Shown here: in pieces, positions 1-9,111 of the stretch
Position numbering within the stretch: position 1 is the first letter of the stretch
How the letters are laid out: every line of letters begins with the position of its first letter
IMG/VR virus record: IMGVR_UViG_3300049215_000529
Span: 124,001 to 188,000 of that record
Direction: 5' to 3' (one strand)
DNA: 64,000 bases
DNA from: a virus
The notes under the pieces: generated by a model
Seen by the model: only the letters and a program-made list of their open reading frames with translations
Told to the model about the DNA's origin: nothing
The model's database searches: none
Made by a program: the position numbers and the translations under genes

Positions 1-268
1 TGTCAGCATGAAGAAACTCAATACGCTCTACTAACTTTTGGACCATCTCATCAGATAGGTTGTGGGCATTGTCGGTTATGAACTTTTCAATGTCCTTAGC
101 GCTATCTGATGTGAGTTTGACTCTGGCAATCTTATCAGAATCAGAAATGTCACTCTTGCGTTTGCGAAAAGATTTCCATCTATCCGAAAGAGAGTCTGAG
201 ATGAAAACATCCCACATTAAGATGGCAGCGCCGACTCCGAAAACTATTTCAATAATATGTTCCAACAT
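1..268 (-). CDS. Partial small membrane-anchored protein, runs off left edge
   Basis: Reading leftward from an ATG at 268 the frame is open for 89 codons to the window edge, so the C-terminus is missing. Residues 1-19 are hydrophobic (MLEHIIEIVFGVGAAILMW) and look like one N-terminal membrane segment; the rest is charged and helical with a basic patch (RKRKS). The start lies one base after the TAA of the RlaP-like gene and follows a TAGGG ribosome-binding site. No family recognised. Confidence 0.7.
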   Translation of the reverse strand, partial: MLEHIIEIVFGVGAAILMWDVFISDSLSDRWKSFRKRKSDISDSDKIARVKLTSDSAKDIEKFITDNAHNLSDEMVQKLVERIEFLHAD

Positions 269-269
269 G

Positions 270-1424
270 TTACCCTACTAATCGATTAATCATTTTTTGT
301 ACGTTATACCAAGAGTACTTCGATAGAGATTTCTCTACCAGTTCAATGCACAGCTTATCTAGCTTCTCTTTGTCAGGAGTCTTAGGTAGAACATTAGTGC
401 TGTTGTATAATGAGTTGAGTTCTTTATCTTCTCTCTCAGCAAATTCAATTAACTGATCATAACTCCAAGCACCATTACGAATGGATAGTAGTTCCTCGCG
501 GTCGGGACGTTTGACGACTACTTTTCCAGTGGTCAGAACCTCACGACACATACGAATCAATCGAACCAAATGATAGGCATGCTTGGTGTCATAGCCATAT
601 TTCTCTTCTAAGGCAGAGCGGGTTGGGTTACGAGTCTTCTTCCAGTTTTGATACTGATCCCACTCACGCTTAGCGTTGGTATACATACGCTCGCGCTGCA
701 TGAGTTCAATGAAATTGTCATCGAGACCAATCTTACGAGCCGCACTCATCCAGTGCTGATCGGCAGTAATCTTCAGCTCTGCTAACATTTCGGTGACTGT
801 AGTTCGGATACCAATCTTCTGAGATTCTTCGAGTCCTTCCATAAAATCGAACTGGAATCGGTCTAACTCCTTCTGGATCTCCGCGCTAGCAGCTGCAAGC
901 TGACCCGCATCAATTAGAGTGGTTTCCGGTAATCCAAAGCCAGTTCGTGTCGGCTCATCGACCGGAGGAGTCATAATCCATCGTTTGTGGGTCTTAATTC
1001 TCTTTAGCTGTGAAACAGAGTAGCCAAGGAAGGTATGCTTGATTTTCTTTGATAGGAAGTCATCTTTATGTTCCAGAATAACTTCACCAATGGAATCAAC
1101 GACGAAGTGGTCGCTAGGATCTGTATGTAGAACCTCTACAATATTTGGATTGCTATCTGCTGCCAAGTTAAAAAATTTTCGTATATCGTAAATTACTGCA
1201 TCCGGATCTGGTGCTTTTAACTCTGCTTGTTCAAATCTTTTGGTATAACCAAAAAAATATTCTTTGGTAGGAATACAAACACCTTTAAAATCCTCATCAG
1301 AGGTAGCGACATTAGTTCCATATGCATGGCTACCATGCCTCACTAAGAGGCAGGTGCCTTTAGTAATCCACGATAAATGTGGAGAATTTTTCACAATAGT
1401 ATCTAAAACGGGATGATTTTGCAT
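270..1424 (-). CDS. RlaP-like nucleotidyltransferase (RNA ligase-associated family)
   Basis: 384-residue member of the predicted nucleotidyltransferase family (pol-beta fold) often found beside RNA ligases in phages. The catalytic signature is visible: GSHAYGT at 31-37 followed by SDED at 42-45, whose acidic pair would bind metal. The remainder is mostly helical and charged. The physiological substrate of the family is unknown; RNA end repair or nucleotidylation is inferred from its usual neighbours, and an RNA ligase does occur in this window at 54.5 kb. A truncated paralogue lies at 2136-2726, so this locus was duplicated. Ends TAA, coupled to the next small membrane protein. Confidence 0.8.
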   Translation of the reverse strand: MQNHPVLDTIVKNSPHLSWITKGTCLLVRHGSHAYGTNVATSDEDFKGVCIPTKEYFFGYTKRFEQAELKAPDPDAVIYDIRKFFNLAADSNPNIVEVLHTDPSDHFVVDSIGEVILEHKDDFLSKKIKHTFLGYSVSQLKRIKTHKRWIMTPPVDEPTRTGFGLPETTLIDAGQLAAASAEIQKELDRFQFDFMEGLEESQKIGIRTTVTEMLAELKITADQHWMSAARKIGLDDNFIELMQRERMYTNAKREWDQYQNWKKTRNPTRSALEEKYGYDTKHAYHLVRLIRMCREVLTTGKVVVKRPDREELLSIRNGAWSYDQLIEFAEREDKELNSLYNSTNVLPKTPDKEKLDKLCIELVEKSLSKYSWYNVQKMINRLVG

Positions 1425-1471
1425 TATTCTATCAATTCTAACCCATGCTATATATCGCTAGGGTTGCAATC

Positions 1472-2128
1472 ATGAAACAGTGTAATACGTGCAAAGAAAA
1501 CAAAAAGCTAGGTGATTTTCACAAAAAGAGTTGTGTGCCTGATGGTCATAGCAATAAATGTAAAACGTGCCAAAAGAAATATCAGCAAAGTCATTACTTG
1601 CGAAACAAAGACAGAATTTACCAAAACAATCTTTCTAAAAGAAAATACCTTGCTCAAGAAGTGGATAAACTAAAAGATTATCCTTGCAAAGATTGTGGCA
1701 AAAAGTATGAACCATTCTGTATGGACTTTGACCACTTATCAGATAAGATCATGGCTGTATCAAAAATGGTTCACGAAACTTTTTCTTTGGAGAAGATTAA
1801 AGAAGAAATTACCAAATGTGAATTGGTTTGCGTCCTCTGTCATAAAAATAGAACCTACCAAAGATTACAAGAAATAGAAAAGAAGAAACTATATCCTTGT
1901 TATGATAGGAATCGAGAAATTATCAAACTTGCCAAAAATCAACCATGTGCCGTTTGCAATATTCAGTACCAGTCATGGCAAATGGAATTTGATCACATTG
2001 CTGATAAAGAAAAATCAGTCAGCTTGATGTTAGGCAATTCGCAACAAAAAATAAAAAATGAAATTAGTAAATGCCAAGTTCTTTGTGCCCTTTGTCATAG
2101 ACAAAAAACTAAAAAAGAACTATGGTAA
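1472..2128 (+). CDS. Tandem double HNH homing endonuclease
   Basis: Plus-strand gene inside a minus-strand region. I place the start at the ATG of MKQCNTC (1472), which matches the N-terminus of the related HNH gene at 11457. Layout: an N-terminal zinc module (CNTC ... CKTC), then two copies of the same HNH-like unit, each CxxC - FDH(L/I) - CxLCH (PCKDCG/MDFDHL/CVLCHK and PCAVCN/MEFDHI/CALCHR). Duplication of the nuclease unit inside one chain is unusual for this family. It sits between the intact RlaP-like gene and the decayed RlaP/IscA copy, as expected for a self-inserting endonuclease. Confidence 0.8.
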   Translation: MKQCNTCKENKKLGDFHKKSCVPDGHSNKCKTCQKKYQQSHYLRNKDRIYQNNLSKRKYLAQEVDKLKDYPCKDCGKKYEPFCMDFDHLSDKIMAVSKMVHETFSLEKIKEEITKCELVCVLCHKNRTYQRLQEIEKKKLYPCYDRNREIIKLAKNQPCAVCNIQYQSWQMEFDHIADKEKSVSLMLGNSQQKIKNEISKCQVLCALCHRQKTKKELW

Positions 2129-2135
2129 ATTACTC

Positions 2136-2726
2136 TTAAAATGAAACGCTGTTTCCGCGCCCACACGACCCAGTCGCTTTTGGATTAATAAACTTGAAGA
2201 CGCCACCTATCATACTATCAATCCAATCAATAGTAGAGTCATCTAAATACTGATAAGATATCACATCAAATAATAATCTTAACAGTCCCATAATAATCAG
2301 TAACTTCAATTACCTCATCAGAATCAGTGACTTGATCATCAAAATCCATGTCATAACTAAACCCAGCACACCCGCCGCCTCTAACCTTAGCTCGAACACA
2401 ACAGTGTCCAATGCCTTCAGCATTAGAGATTTCAATAATTTTAAGGGGTTTGGGTTACAGTCAGCAGCCAGGCTAAAGAATTTACGGATATCATAGATTA
2501 CCGCGTCAGGGTCAGGAGCTTTTAGCTCTGCCTGTTCGAAGCGTTTTGAGCCGAAGAAGTATTCCTTAGTAGGAATGGCAACACCCTTGAAGTCCTCGTC
2601 ACTGCTAGCTGTGTTGGTACCATAGGCATTAGAGCCGTGGCGAACCAACAATACTGTGCGGTCTGCCATCCAGCCTAGATGTGGACTCTTTTTTACGATA
2701 ATATCAATTACAGGATGCTTACTCAT
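2136..2726 (-). pseudogene. Chimeric pseudogene: RlaP N-terminus joined to a decayed IscA paralogue
   Basis: The first about 93 codons (from 2726) closely copy the N-terminus of the RlaP-like protein at 270-1424, including GSNAYGT and SDEDFKG. Near 2447 the reading frame continues as nonsense, while a different frame becomes IscA-like (KIIEISNAEGIGH ... GGGCAGF). That frame is itself broken near 2270 by a small indel and resumes (QYLDDSTIDWIDSM ... SCGRGNSVSF, stop at 2136). The second cysteine of the C-terminal CGC motif is Arg. The simplest reading is a deletion between tandem iscA-rlaP copies, then decay. Not expected to make a working protein. Confidence 0.85.
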
Positions 2727-2734
2727 CTTACACC

Positions 2735-3061
2735 TTAAAAACTTACAGAACTCCCACAGCCGCAGCTACTTTTGACGTTGGGGTTCAAAAACTTGAATCC
2801 TGTACCAAACTGACTCTCTACAAAATCTAGAGTGGTTTCATCCATATACTGCATAGACATAGGGTCTACTAGGATGGTAACGCCGTCCATCTCTATAACT
2901 TCATCTAATTCTTTTGCGCCAATATCATCAAAGTGCATATCTTGCGTAAATCCTGCGCAACCACCACCAACTACCTTGAGTCTGACAGTAAGGTGTCCAA
3001 CACCTTCGGCTTCAGAGATTTCTTTGATTTTGCTAATAGCTTTATCAGTAATGTGGATCAT
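2735..3061 (-). CDS. iscA: A-type iron-sulfur cluster carrier (IscA/ErpA/HesB family)
   Basis: 108 residues, the usual length. The three cluster ligands are present: C35 in GGGCAGF and C100/C102 in SCGCGSSVSF at the C-terminus. A-type carriers receive Fe-S clusters from the scaffold and pass them to client enzymes in the cytoplasm; the radical-SAM RlmN-like enzyme at 23.8 kb is a possible local client (inference). It has its own sigma70-type promoter at 3074-3101 and a GAGG ribosome-binding site. A decayed second copy lies immediately downstream. The exact orthologue (IscA, ErpA or SufA) cannot be decided. Confidence 0.9.
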   Translation of the reverse strand: MIHITDKAISKIKEISEAEGVGHLTVRLKVVGGGCAGFTQDMHFDDIGAKELDEVIEMDGVTILVDPMSMQYMDETTLDFVESQFGTGFKFLNPNVKSSCGCGSSVSF

Positions 3062-3073
3062 TTTACCTCAGGC

Positions 3074-3101
3074 AAAGTAATTCTTAAAAATTGTATGTCA
3101 A
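3074..3101 (-). promoter_or_regulatory. Sigma70-type promoter for iscA
   Basis: Minus strand: -35 TTGACA (3096-3101), 16-bp spacer, -10 TACTTT (3074-3079). Almost identical through the spacer to the promoter of tsf at 60538-60565. Confidence 0.6.
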
Positions 3102-3110
3102 GGCTCGCCA

Positions 3111-4154
3111 TCAAACGAAGGCGGCTAATTTTTTCAATTCGGGGAAAGAAACTAAAATATATTTGATATCCGTCATATTATTCTTAGAGGATAAGTAAGC
3201 TAAAATCTTTTTAGGAACTACCTGCGGAATCATCTTCATAAGTCTAATCAATCTATCTGCATTGGCTTTCTTATGACCAGTAGTACGCATGTATAGTTTA
3301 TTAGCATACATGATCGCCAACTCATCAGCAAACGAAGGATCCAATGTAATTACATTTTTGAAATTACGAAGATGATTTTCTTCTAAAAGGCAATGATCAC
3401 AAGTTCTTAATAGATCGCGAAGTCTATCTTTGAATACTGAATCATAGTCATTCTTCAATAGCACCATCATCTTAGGATCATTAAGAATAGCAAAAAAGGC
3501 GCGACGGTTCTTATCGTTTTGTTTGCGAACCGTCACAATTTCTTTTACAAGGCAAACAATGGGCTGTCTATCAAAATGTAGCCCACGCTCTTCTAGTGCC
3601 AGCAATAACTCGAAGCTACGAGCTGACTTGGTAATTTTTTGAGCCACTGCCCCGGCATATTCATCAAGGTCTTTGAAGATAAATGGAGTGAAGTCACGAA
3701 CAATAGAGACAAGCTTGTCTACATTAATATGAGACGGCATCTCCATTAAAGAATTTTTAATGGTAGCAAGGCTCTCGTGTCGAGCATGCTTGACTTTACA
3801 ATACTCCACAAACTGAAGGTATTCAATGTCATACTTGACATTAACCTCTGGTTTGTCGCGGAAAGCATTAAAAGCTCTCGTTTCTAGATACTCATCTAGA
3901 CGTTTGGTTAGCGCCCTATCATTCAAAGATAGTAGGAAAGATAGTCTATTGAACCAAAACTCTTCGCCGTTTTCCCAGAAAATTTCGGAACACTTCAAGA
4001 AACGGTCCCAAGCATATGCAAAATTCTCGGGCTTTTCTCTTAACATAGCCCTATAATTATTTAGATCTAAATCCATTCTATCAGAAAAGAATAGAAGATC
4101 TGTCAATTGTCTAAACCTTGGATTAATTTGATTAAAAGACTTGACCATATACAA
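3111..4154 (-). CDS. Hypothetical helical protein, 347 aa
   Basis: Not recognised. Predominantly alpha-helical and charged, no signal peptide or membrane segment, with scattered cysteines (a CDHC pair near 255) but no clear metal site. The repeated helix pairs suggest a solenoid-like scaffold, which is inference only. Starts at 4154 (or an internal Met three residues later). Confidence 0.7.
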   Translation of the reverse strand: MYMVKSFNQINPRFRQLTDLLFFSDRMDLDLNNYRAMLREKPENFAYAWDRFLKCSEIFWENGEEFWFNRLSFLLSLNDRALTKRLDEYLETRAFNAFRDKPEVNVKYDIEYLQFVEYCKVKHARHESLATIKNSLMEMPSHINVDKLVSIVRDFTPFIFKDLDEYAGAVAQKITKSARSFELLLALEERGLHFDRQPIVCLVKEIVTVRKQNDKNRRAFFAILNDPKMMVLLKNDYDSVFKDRLRDLLRTCDHCLLEENHLRNFKNVITLDPSFADELAIMYANKLYMRTTGHKKANADRLIRLMKMIPQVVPKKILAYLSSKNNMTDIKYILVSFPELKKLAAFV

Positions 4155-4178
4155 TCTATATCAAGATAGTATATGTCT

Positions 4179-4577
4179 TTACAGGGTCATTAGTTTAAAC
4201 ATTTTCCAAGTAGGAGAAATGGCAATCCTTTTCATCAATAACTTGGCTCTTTTACTTGGTTCTTTGGTTAGAAACCCAGTACCACGACCCTTACTATAAT
4301 CGATAGGAAATTTGAATTGGTCAGCGGTCAAGTCTAAAATGAACCCAGACTTGTGTTTTAAAAACCAATGAGAGCATCCCATATGCTTGACATAATGAGC
4401 TTTCCATCCCTCTTCTTTGCCACCAAGCAAATAATAGGCAGCTTCACTTGCAACATAGCAGTGACCAAATGAATGCGGCAAATGCTCTGACCTGCCACGT
4501 ATAGCCCTATACTTTTTATCTAAAAGATCTTCTGATAGATTATCAACGATGAGATCTCTAAATTCTTCCCAGTTCAT
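4179..4577 (-). CDS. YunG-like papain-fold protein
   Basis: 132 residues. Shows the ordered triad-like motifs of the YunG group: GHCYVAS (Cys near 40), a His in CSHWFLKH (near 70) and LDLTADQF (Asp near 82). This arrangement resembles cysteine peptidase/transglutaminase-like folds; an enzymatic role is inferred and the substrate is unknown. Its start is 2 nt from the stop of the gene before it (4579-5061), so the two are likely co-translated. Confidence 0.6.
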   Translation of the reverse strand: MNWEEFRDLIVDNLSEDLLDKKYRAIRGRSEHLPHSFGHCYVASEAAYYLLGGKEEGWKAHYVKHMGCSHWFLKHKSGFILDLTADQFKFPIDYSKGRGTGFLTKEPSKRAKLLMKRIAISPTWKMFKLMTL

Positions 4578-4578
4578 G

Positions 4579-5061
4579 TTAATTCAATGCCATACATACT
4601 AAAGGGAACAAAAATGCCAAGTGAATGATTTGATCGATTGCAATCATAAGAATCTTACCAAGTGGCGTCGAAATGAATTCTACAAATCCTTTTTTAGGAT
4701 CGGGCGGCAAAATGGTAACATAACCATCTAGTCCGGTCTGTTTCGTTGGCATCACCATCTCAGGTGGTCTGCGAATGTATCTTGCCCAAAGATACACTGG
4801 AATATAAGTATCTTCGACAAAGTGAGACCAGAACAGAATGTTTAATCCAACAACCCACTCCCAAGCCTGAAAATGAAGCAACACCATCATAGGAACGAAG
4901 CCAATCGTATAGATGAGGCAGTGGCGTGCTCGAACCCAAGGGTTGTTATGTTTCGCCATAGCTTCAGCGTGCGTTTGCAAAACCCAGTCCACAAAGAAGT
5001 GAACAAAAGTAAATACTGCAAACAAGCCACCAGCTAGGGCAACTTTTGTTACGATATCCAT
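4579..5061 (-). CDS. DUF3307-like integral membrane protein
   Basis: 160 residues with about four hydrophobic segments. The N-terminal HFFVDWVLQTH followed by MAKHN and an RARHCLIYT segment matches the His/Asp-rich pattern of DUF3307 membrane proteins, whose function is unknown. Acts in the inner membrane of the infected cell if expressed. Confidence 0.65.
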   Translation of the reverse strand: MDIVTKVALAGGLFAVFTFVHFFVDWVLQTHAEAMAKHNNPWVRARHCLIYTIGFVPMMVLLHFQAWEWVVGLNILFWSHFVEDTYIPVYLWARYIRRPPEMVMPTKQTGLDGYVTILPPDPKKGFVEFISTPLGKILMIAIDQIIHLAFLFPLVCMALN

Positions 5062-5078
5062 TTTACTTTCCTAAATTG

Positions 5079-5147
5079 TTAATCGTCTTTACGTAAATTA
5101 TAATAAAGAGCTACTGCAAGAATAACTCCAAGAATTATGTAGCTCAT
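5079..5147 (-). CDS. Tiny single-pass membrane protein (22 aa)
   Basis: Short ORF filling the gap between two genes: MSYIILGVILAVALYY then NLRKDD. One hydrophobic helix with a charged C-terminal tail, TAA stop. It lies 10 nt after the upstream stop. Small size makes this tentative. Confidence 0.4.
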   Translation of the reverse strand: MSYIILGVILAVALYYNLRKDD

Positions 5148-5157
5148 TGTATCCACA

Positions 5158-5610
5158 TCACCCTGCTTTGATTTGTGAAATATTTGAATTTAAAGAATTT
5201 AGATACTGATCTAGTTTGCCCGATTGATCTGGAGCAATGCTCTTTAGGACCGGAATAACCTGTCCCACATCTTCCAATACAGAACTTAAGAATCTTTTTA
5301 TATTAACAATTTTAGTGTTATCTAAGTCGTATCCTTGAATTGATGGATTCCAGGCTCTTTGCATCATAGTACGGATTGCATTATAACCTGTAAGTATATT
5401 AGTGGCTGGCACTTCAGCAACAGGGTATGTCTTCAATCTATCCTTGAATCTCTGAATCATGGTAACTAACTCAGTTAATAATCTGAATGAATTGGTAACC
5501 TTAGACACGTCATCTAAACCTGTACCAAAGCCTTCTTGCATTTGTGCTTCAGATGCAAGATACTTTTTCTCTAGTTTTTCCGCCACTTTGAATAAATTAC
5601 GAGCACTCAT
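5158..5610 (-). CDS. Hypothetical helical protein, 150 aa
   Basis: Not recognised. Helical, with conserved-looking aromatic and Gln-rich stretches and no signal peptide. Preceded by a sigma70-type promoter at 5648-5675. Style (MSARNLFKVAEKLEKKY start, amphipathic helices) resembles small virion-associated proteins of large phages, but this is only an impression. Confidence 0.65.
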   Translation of the reverse strand: MSARNLFKVAEKLEKKYLASEAQMQEGFGTGLDDVSKVTNSFRLLTELVTMIQRFKDRLKTYPVAEVPATNILTGYNAIRTMMQRAWNPSIQGYDLDNTKIVNIKRFLSSVLEDVGQVIPVLKSIAPDQSGKLDQYLNSLNSNISQIKAG

Positions 5611-5647
5611 ACACAGAATGCCGCGTTAGTAGTCGGTTACAGGCTAC

Positions 5648-5675
5648 AACATAAGTCGGAAAATTAGGGCGTCAA
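5648..5675 (-). promoter_or_regulatory. Sigma70-type promoter for the 5158-5610 gene
   Basis: Minus strand: TTGACG (5670-5675), 16-bp spacer, TATGTT (5648-5653). Located in the gap upstream of the gene and overlapping the stop of the cupin gene. Confidence 0.5.
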
Positions 5676-6049
5676 GGGAGGTCAAATTTTAGAATTATGT
5701 GATCCGGGGCATTTTGGCGCCCATAATCATCGTCTAGTCTGACCACATCATCCAAATGTGGAGTAGAAACCTCTACTACATCAACATCAGTTGCAGCAAC
5801 CATACGATGAATAGTATTTGGTGGGCAATGAAAAGAATCGCCCGCCTTCATATGAAGAACAGTTCTTTGATCATCTGGACCAATTTCTAGATCCATTTCA
5901 CCACTTTGTACTAAGAAAGTTTCTTCCTTGATATTATGATATTGGCGAGATAATTTATGACCTTGATTGATGTGCAGAACTTTCCCCACATAATCTTTAG
6001 TTTCTGCCCAAATAAGCTCATATCCCCATGGTTTATCTACGCGTCTCAT
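5672..6049 (-). CDS. Cupin protein, mannose-6-phosphate isomerase type II-like
   Basis: 125 residues, a single cupin. KPWGYELIW at 6-14 and the C-terminal TPHLDDVVRLDDDYGR are the hallmarks of the isomerase domain of bifunctional GDP-mannose pyrophosphorylase/phosphomannose isomerases. Metal-binding pattern is seen as QYHNIKEE and PPNTIHR. It lacks the nucleotidyltransferase half, so it is a stand-alone domain. A role in activated-sugar supply would fit the glycosyltransferase pair at 51.7-53.9 kb (inference). Starts two bases after the stop of the DUF2201 gene before it. Confidence 0.75.
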   Translation of the reverse strand: MRRVDKPWGYELIWAETKDYVGKVLHINQGHKLSRQYHNIKEETFLVQSGEMDLEIGPDDQRTVLHMKAGDSFHCPPNTIHRMVAATDVDVVEVSTPHLDDVVRLDDDYGRQNAPDHIILKFDLP

Positions 6050-6051
6050 GA

Positions 6052-7815
6052 TTAACTCGAACGAAGATCAAAAGCTCTGCCGAATGGAGGCTTGAAAGAA
6101 CTGCCGCTGGTAATCAACCAGATAACGTCTTTGCCAGGATGCTTCATCTCGGCAAGGTCAGTATCTAGCAAGAATCCGTCAGTAATGACAATTAGGAAGT
6201 CACAAGTACCAATGTTTTTCTCGTAGTCATCAAAGAAGGCTGCATACTTGGTTCCACCACGCCCAAAGATTTTAACCTTAGATAGTTCCTCAAAGTTGGC
6301 TTTCTTGACCTTGGTTGCCTTGTCCCAATAGATATCGGCATCTGCTGGCACGATAGTGCCCTCAGAACGCTCGTCTAGGGAGGCAAGCTGGGACAGACCA
6401 AAAGCCATGTCATCCTTGCTCATAGAGCCGCTGGTGTCCAGCAAACAGCCAAAGTGAGCGTAGTAGTTCTTTCTCTTAGGCACTAACAAGCCCGTGAACA
6501 TTGGGCGGCTTCTGAAACGGGTCCAGTCGTTACGACCGTTACCAGCTCTAGCCTTAAGCAATCTGGTGCGGATAATATCCTGCCAGGTCACCTTTGGCGC
6601 CGTTAATTTACCAAGCTCGTCTTCCAAGGCAGCTGGTACATAACCAGCCATCTTCTTGGCAGATTCCATAGCATCAGAGATTCTTTTGGCAAGCTTCTCT
6701 TCGGACTCTTCAGTGTCCATATGATCGTCTAGTGTGCTTCCAAATCCGAAAACATCGAAGCCGCCACCACACTCATCGCATCCGTGGTCACAATCACCAC
6801 TACCTTGTCCTTGACCATTTGGATCGTTCTGTCCCTGTCCGCCTTGTCCTTGACCCTGACCTTGGGCATCACCATCACTCGGCTGACCTTGACCGTCTCC
6901 ATGTTGGTGTGATGGGCAATTACATGGCTGACCGTCTCCATGATCATGCGATTGGTCTTTGTCACCATCTTGACCCGGCTGTTGGTCTTGACCCTCTTGC
7001 TTATCTTGGTCTTCGGACTTATCGCCCTTGCCCTTATTCTTGTCTTTACCCTTTTTCTTGTTTGGCATTTGATAAATACCAACACGCCCACACTTTGGAC
7101 ACTTTGGGAGAAGGCTATACAAGTAATCGTAAATAGCTTCGGGTCGCTTCATATCATCAGATAGATCTGGATCGGCATAAAAGAATTTAACACTCTTCTC
7201 GCGACGCTCCAATTCCTTTAACTCTTTAGGAGTTAACTCTCTATCTTCGTTAGGTGCAGGAAGTGCAACGTCTGAGGACCCACTTTGACCCATTGGCTCT
7301 AGTTCTTCGAACCCTTTGATTTTGGAGAAAGGATCTTTGAACATGTCAGCATATTGTTGCAAGGTCATGTACTTGCCAAGATGCTTGGTGAACATTTCCT
7401 TTGGATCCATTTTTCTGGCTTTGAAATCGTCCATCACGGTTCCATTGACGATGAAGTCAACAGCGATGTTCCACAGCTTAGGAATTCTAGATCCTCTTCT
7501 TTGTGGATGCATATAGATGGCGTGCCACGCTTCGTGACCACAAACAATACGCAAACCAATTCTAGATTGTTTAATAACGAATTTTGGATTCCAGTAGTAT
7601 CGCTTGCCATCAGTTGCGGCAGTAGGCATGTTCATAGTACATACATGCTCTACTGGATACATCAGGCTGAAGATGAGCGGGTCACCACCCATACCAGTAC
7701 CTACATGCTCGTTATTGTATCTAGTACCAAGCTCAAGGAAAACTTGTGATAGTTTGTCTTCTGCCTGTTGTACTAACTTTGGATCAACTTTGCCTATGAT
7801 TCTGGAAAATTTCAT
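6052..7815 (-). CDS. DUF2201-type putative metallopeptidase with VWA domain
   Basis: 587 residues. N-terminal part holds a zinc-peptidase-like HEAWH (94-98), typical of the DUF2201 N-terminal domain. A 90-residue Gly/Gln/Asp/His low-complexity linker (about 255-345) contains a CxxC pair just before it and a Cys/His-rich stretch. The C-terminal part is a VWA-like domain with a DTSGSMS MIDAS motif. Such proteins pair with MoxR AAA ATPases, and one is encoded immediately upstream (7858-9000). The pair probably acts as a chaperone-like metal-ion insertion or remodelling machine in the cytoplasm; the target is unknown. Confidence 0.8.
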   Translation of the reverse strand: MKFSRIIGKVDPKLVQQAEDKLSQVFLELGTRYNNEHVGTGMGGDPLIFSLMYPVEHVCTMNMPTAATDGKRYYWNPKFVIKQSRIGLRIVCGHEAWHAIYMHPQRRGSRIPKLWNIAVDFIVNGTVMDDFKARKMDPKEMFTKHLGKYMTLQQYADMFKDPFSKIKGFEELEPMGQSGSSDVALPAPNEDRELTPKELKELERREKSVKFFYADPDLSDDMKRPEAIYDYLYSLLPKCPKCGRVGIYQMPNKKKGKDKNKGKGDKSEDQDKQEGQDQQPGQDGDKDQSHDHGDGQPCNCPSHQHGDGQGQPSDGDAQGQGQGQGGQGQNDPNGQGQGSGDCDHGCDECGGGFDVFGFGSTLDDHMDTEESEEKLAKRISDAMESAKKMAGYVPAALEDELGKLTAPKVTWQDIIRTRLLKARAGNGRNDWTRFRSRPMFTGLLVPKRKNYYAHFGCLLDTSGSMSKDDMAFGLSQLASLDERSEGTIVPADADIYWDKATKVKKANFEELSKVKIFGRGGTKYAAFFDDYEKNIGTCDFLIVITDGFLLDTDLAEMKHPGKDVIWLITSGSSFKPPFGRAFDLRSS

Positions 7816-7857
7816 TATATCTCCAATACCTATATATCTAAAGAGGAATAGGTATTT

Positions 7858-9000
7858 TCATTCATCTACTGACTTATTGATCCTATTAAGAACCTGCTCC
7901 CATTCTGGGTGCTCATCAAGATTGAACTTGACCAAGCGATCGATTTGAATTTGGCTTCTAACAGCCACCAATACGTTTTCATACGAAGCCTTTTGCAAGA
8001 AACGACCTACGTGTCTAACTGCTGGCGGCGGCTCGTTCTCGTTGGCACCATCTAGGTGAGTTGCCAAACGGGCGCAAGTAATCATACAAGCAACTAATTG
8101 CTTGCCTGGTTCCATCACATTGTACTTGGATGAAACATCCTTGCCATGATAAATGGCTTCGATCATAGGAAGAAGTTCTTGGTAGTATTCATAGTAGTTA
8201 GAGTACTTGAGACCAGCATCTTTACCAACGCAACCACAAACCTTCTTGTTCAACATGGTGGTGGTCCAACCAAGCTTCTCACCAGCATACAAAAGCTGGG
8301 AAGCTCTCTGCCAACCACGAGGAGAAGGATCGGCATAACGATCTTCTGGATCTACTGCACCGAACAAATCCTTAGGATGGTCGTTGATGTAAGCAGTAAC
8401 AGATGGGTGAATATGATTTGACTTACCAGCCCAATCCAACCAAGAGGTTGCATCGGCTTCAACCAAATATTTTTCTGCTCTATCTAATAGGGGTAAGCTG
8501 GGACGAGAGCCACCTTCAGAGATCAAGTTACCAGTCAAGATACTTGCTCTCAGCTTAGGAAGCTTACGACCGTTGATGGACTTGAATTGAGTGAACTCTA
8601 GCAAAGGTGCCCATAGGCTTGGGTCAGCCTTGTCCACTTCGTCTAACAGAGCAACTACATCTACATCACCATCGAACATTGGCTTGTAGAAATGAGGGAG
8701 CAAGAAATCGACGAATCTTTTGCGATTATCTTCTTCAGAAATAACCTTGCCCATGATATCTGGATAACCACCTAAGTCTACTCTTTCCAAAACGGACAAG
8801 TTAATATAGACTTCGTGCAGTCCTGCTTTCTTAATCTCTTGTTTAGAGATTTCAGTTTTACCAGTTCCTCTTCGACCGAAGATTGCGATGTTACTACCTA
8901 CATCAATGGCAGCTTTAATATGAGATGCCAAGTCTTTAGTATTTAATTTTTCCAGATTAAAATCTGAAGTAGTCATTTGTTGCGGGGCTGGTGTCGGCAT
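7858..9000 (-). CDS. MoxR-like AAA+ ATPase
   Basis: 380 residues. Walker A GRRGTGKTE at 42-50, Walker B VVALLDEVDKA near 113-123, then a sensor region (RASILTGN). This is the AAA+ partner of the VWA/DUF2201 protein directly downstream. MoxR ATPases drive folding or activation of protein complexes with their VWA partner. The gene opens a probable operon with that partner; a weak promoter candidate lies at 9034-9062. Confidence 0.85.
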   Translation of the reverse strand: MPTPAPQQMTTSDFNLEKLNTKDLASHIKAAIDVGSNIAIFGRRGTGKTEISKQEIKKAGLHEVYINLSVLERVDLGGYPDIMGKVISEEDNRKRFVDFLLPHFYKPMFDGDVDVVALLDEVDKADPSLWAPLLEFTQFKSINGRKLPKLRASILTGNLISEGGSRPSLPLLDRAEKYLVEADATSWLDWAGKSNHIHPSVTAYINDHPKDLFGAVDPEDRYADPSPRGWQRASQLLYAGEKLGWTTTMLNKKVCGCVGKDAGLKYSNYYEYYQELLPMIEAIYHGKDVSSKYNVMEPGKQLVACMITCARLATHLDGANENEPPPAVRHVGRFLQKASYENVLVAVRSQIQIDRLVKFNLDEHPEWEQVLNRINKSVDE

Positions 9001-9033
9001 TATGTTTTCTCCAATTAGTGGAATGTACTTACC

Positions 9034-9062
9034 AATTTGCTCACGTTAGCCGCATGTGTCAA
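9034..9062 (-). promoter_or_regulatory. Candidate promoter for the MoxR/VWA operon
   Basis: Minus strand: perfect TTGACA (9057-9062), 17-bp spacer, poor -10 CAAATT (9034-9039). The -35 is convincing, the -10 is not. Confidence 0.35.
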
Positions 9063-9111
9063 CCGCTCTAAAAAAACTAAAATACGGTAGGAGCTGGAAA
9101 TTTTCAGAAAC

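Noticed and set aside
6729-7164. Long overlapping frames on both strands inside the VWA protein
   Set aside because: Shadow of the Gly/Gln/Asp/His low-complexity linker; no start region or neighbours support them.
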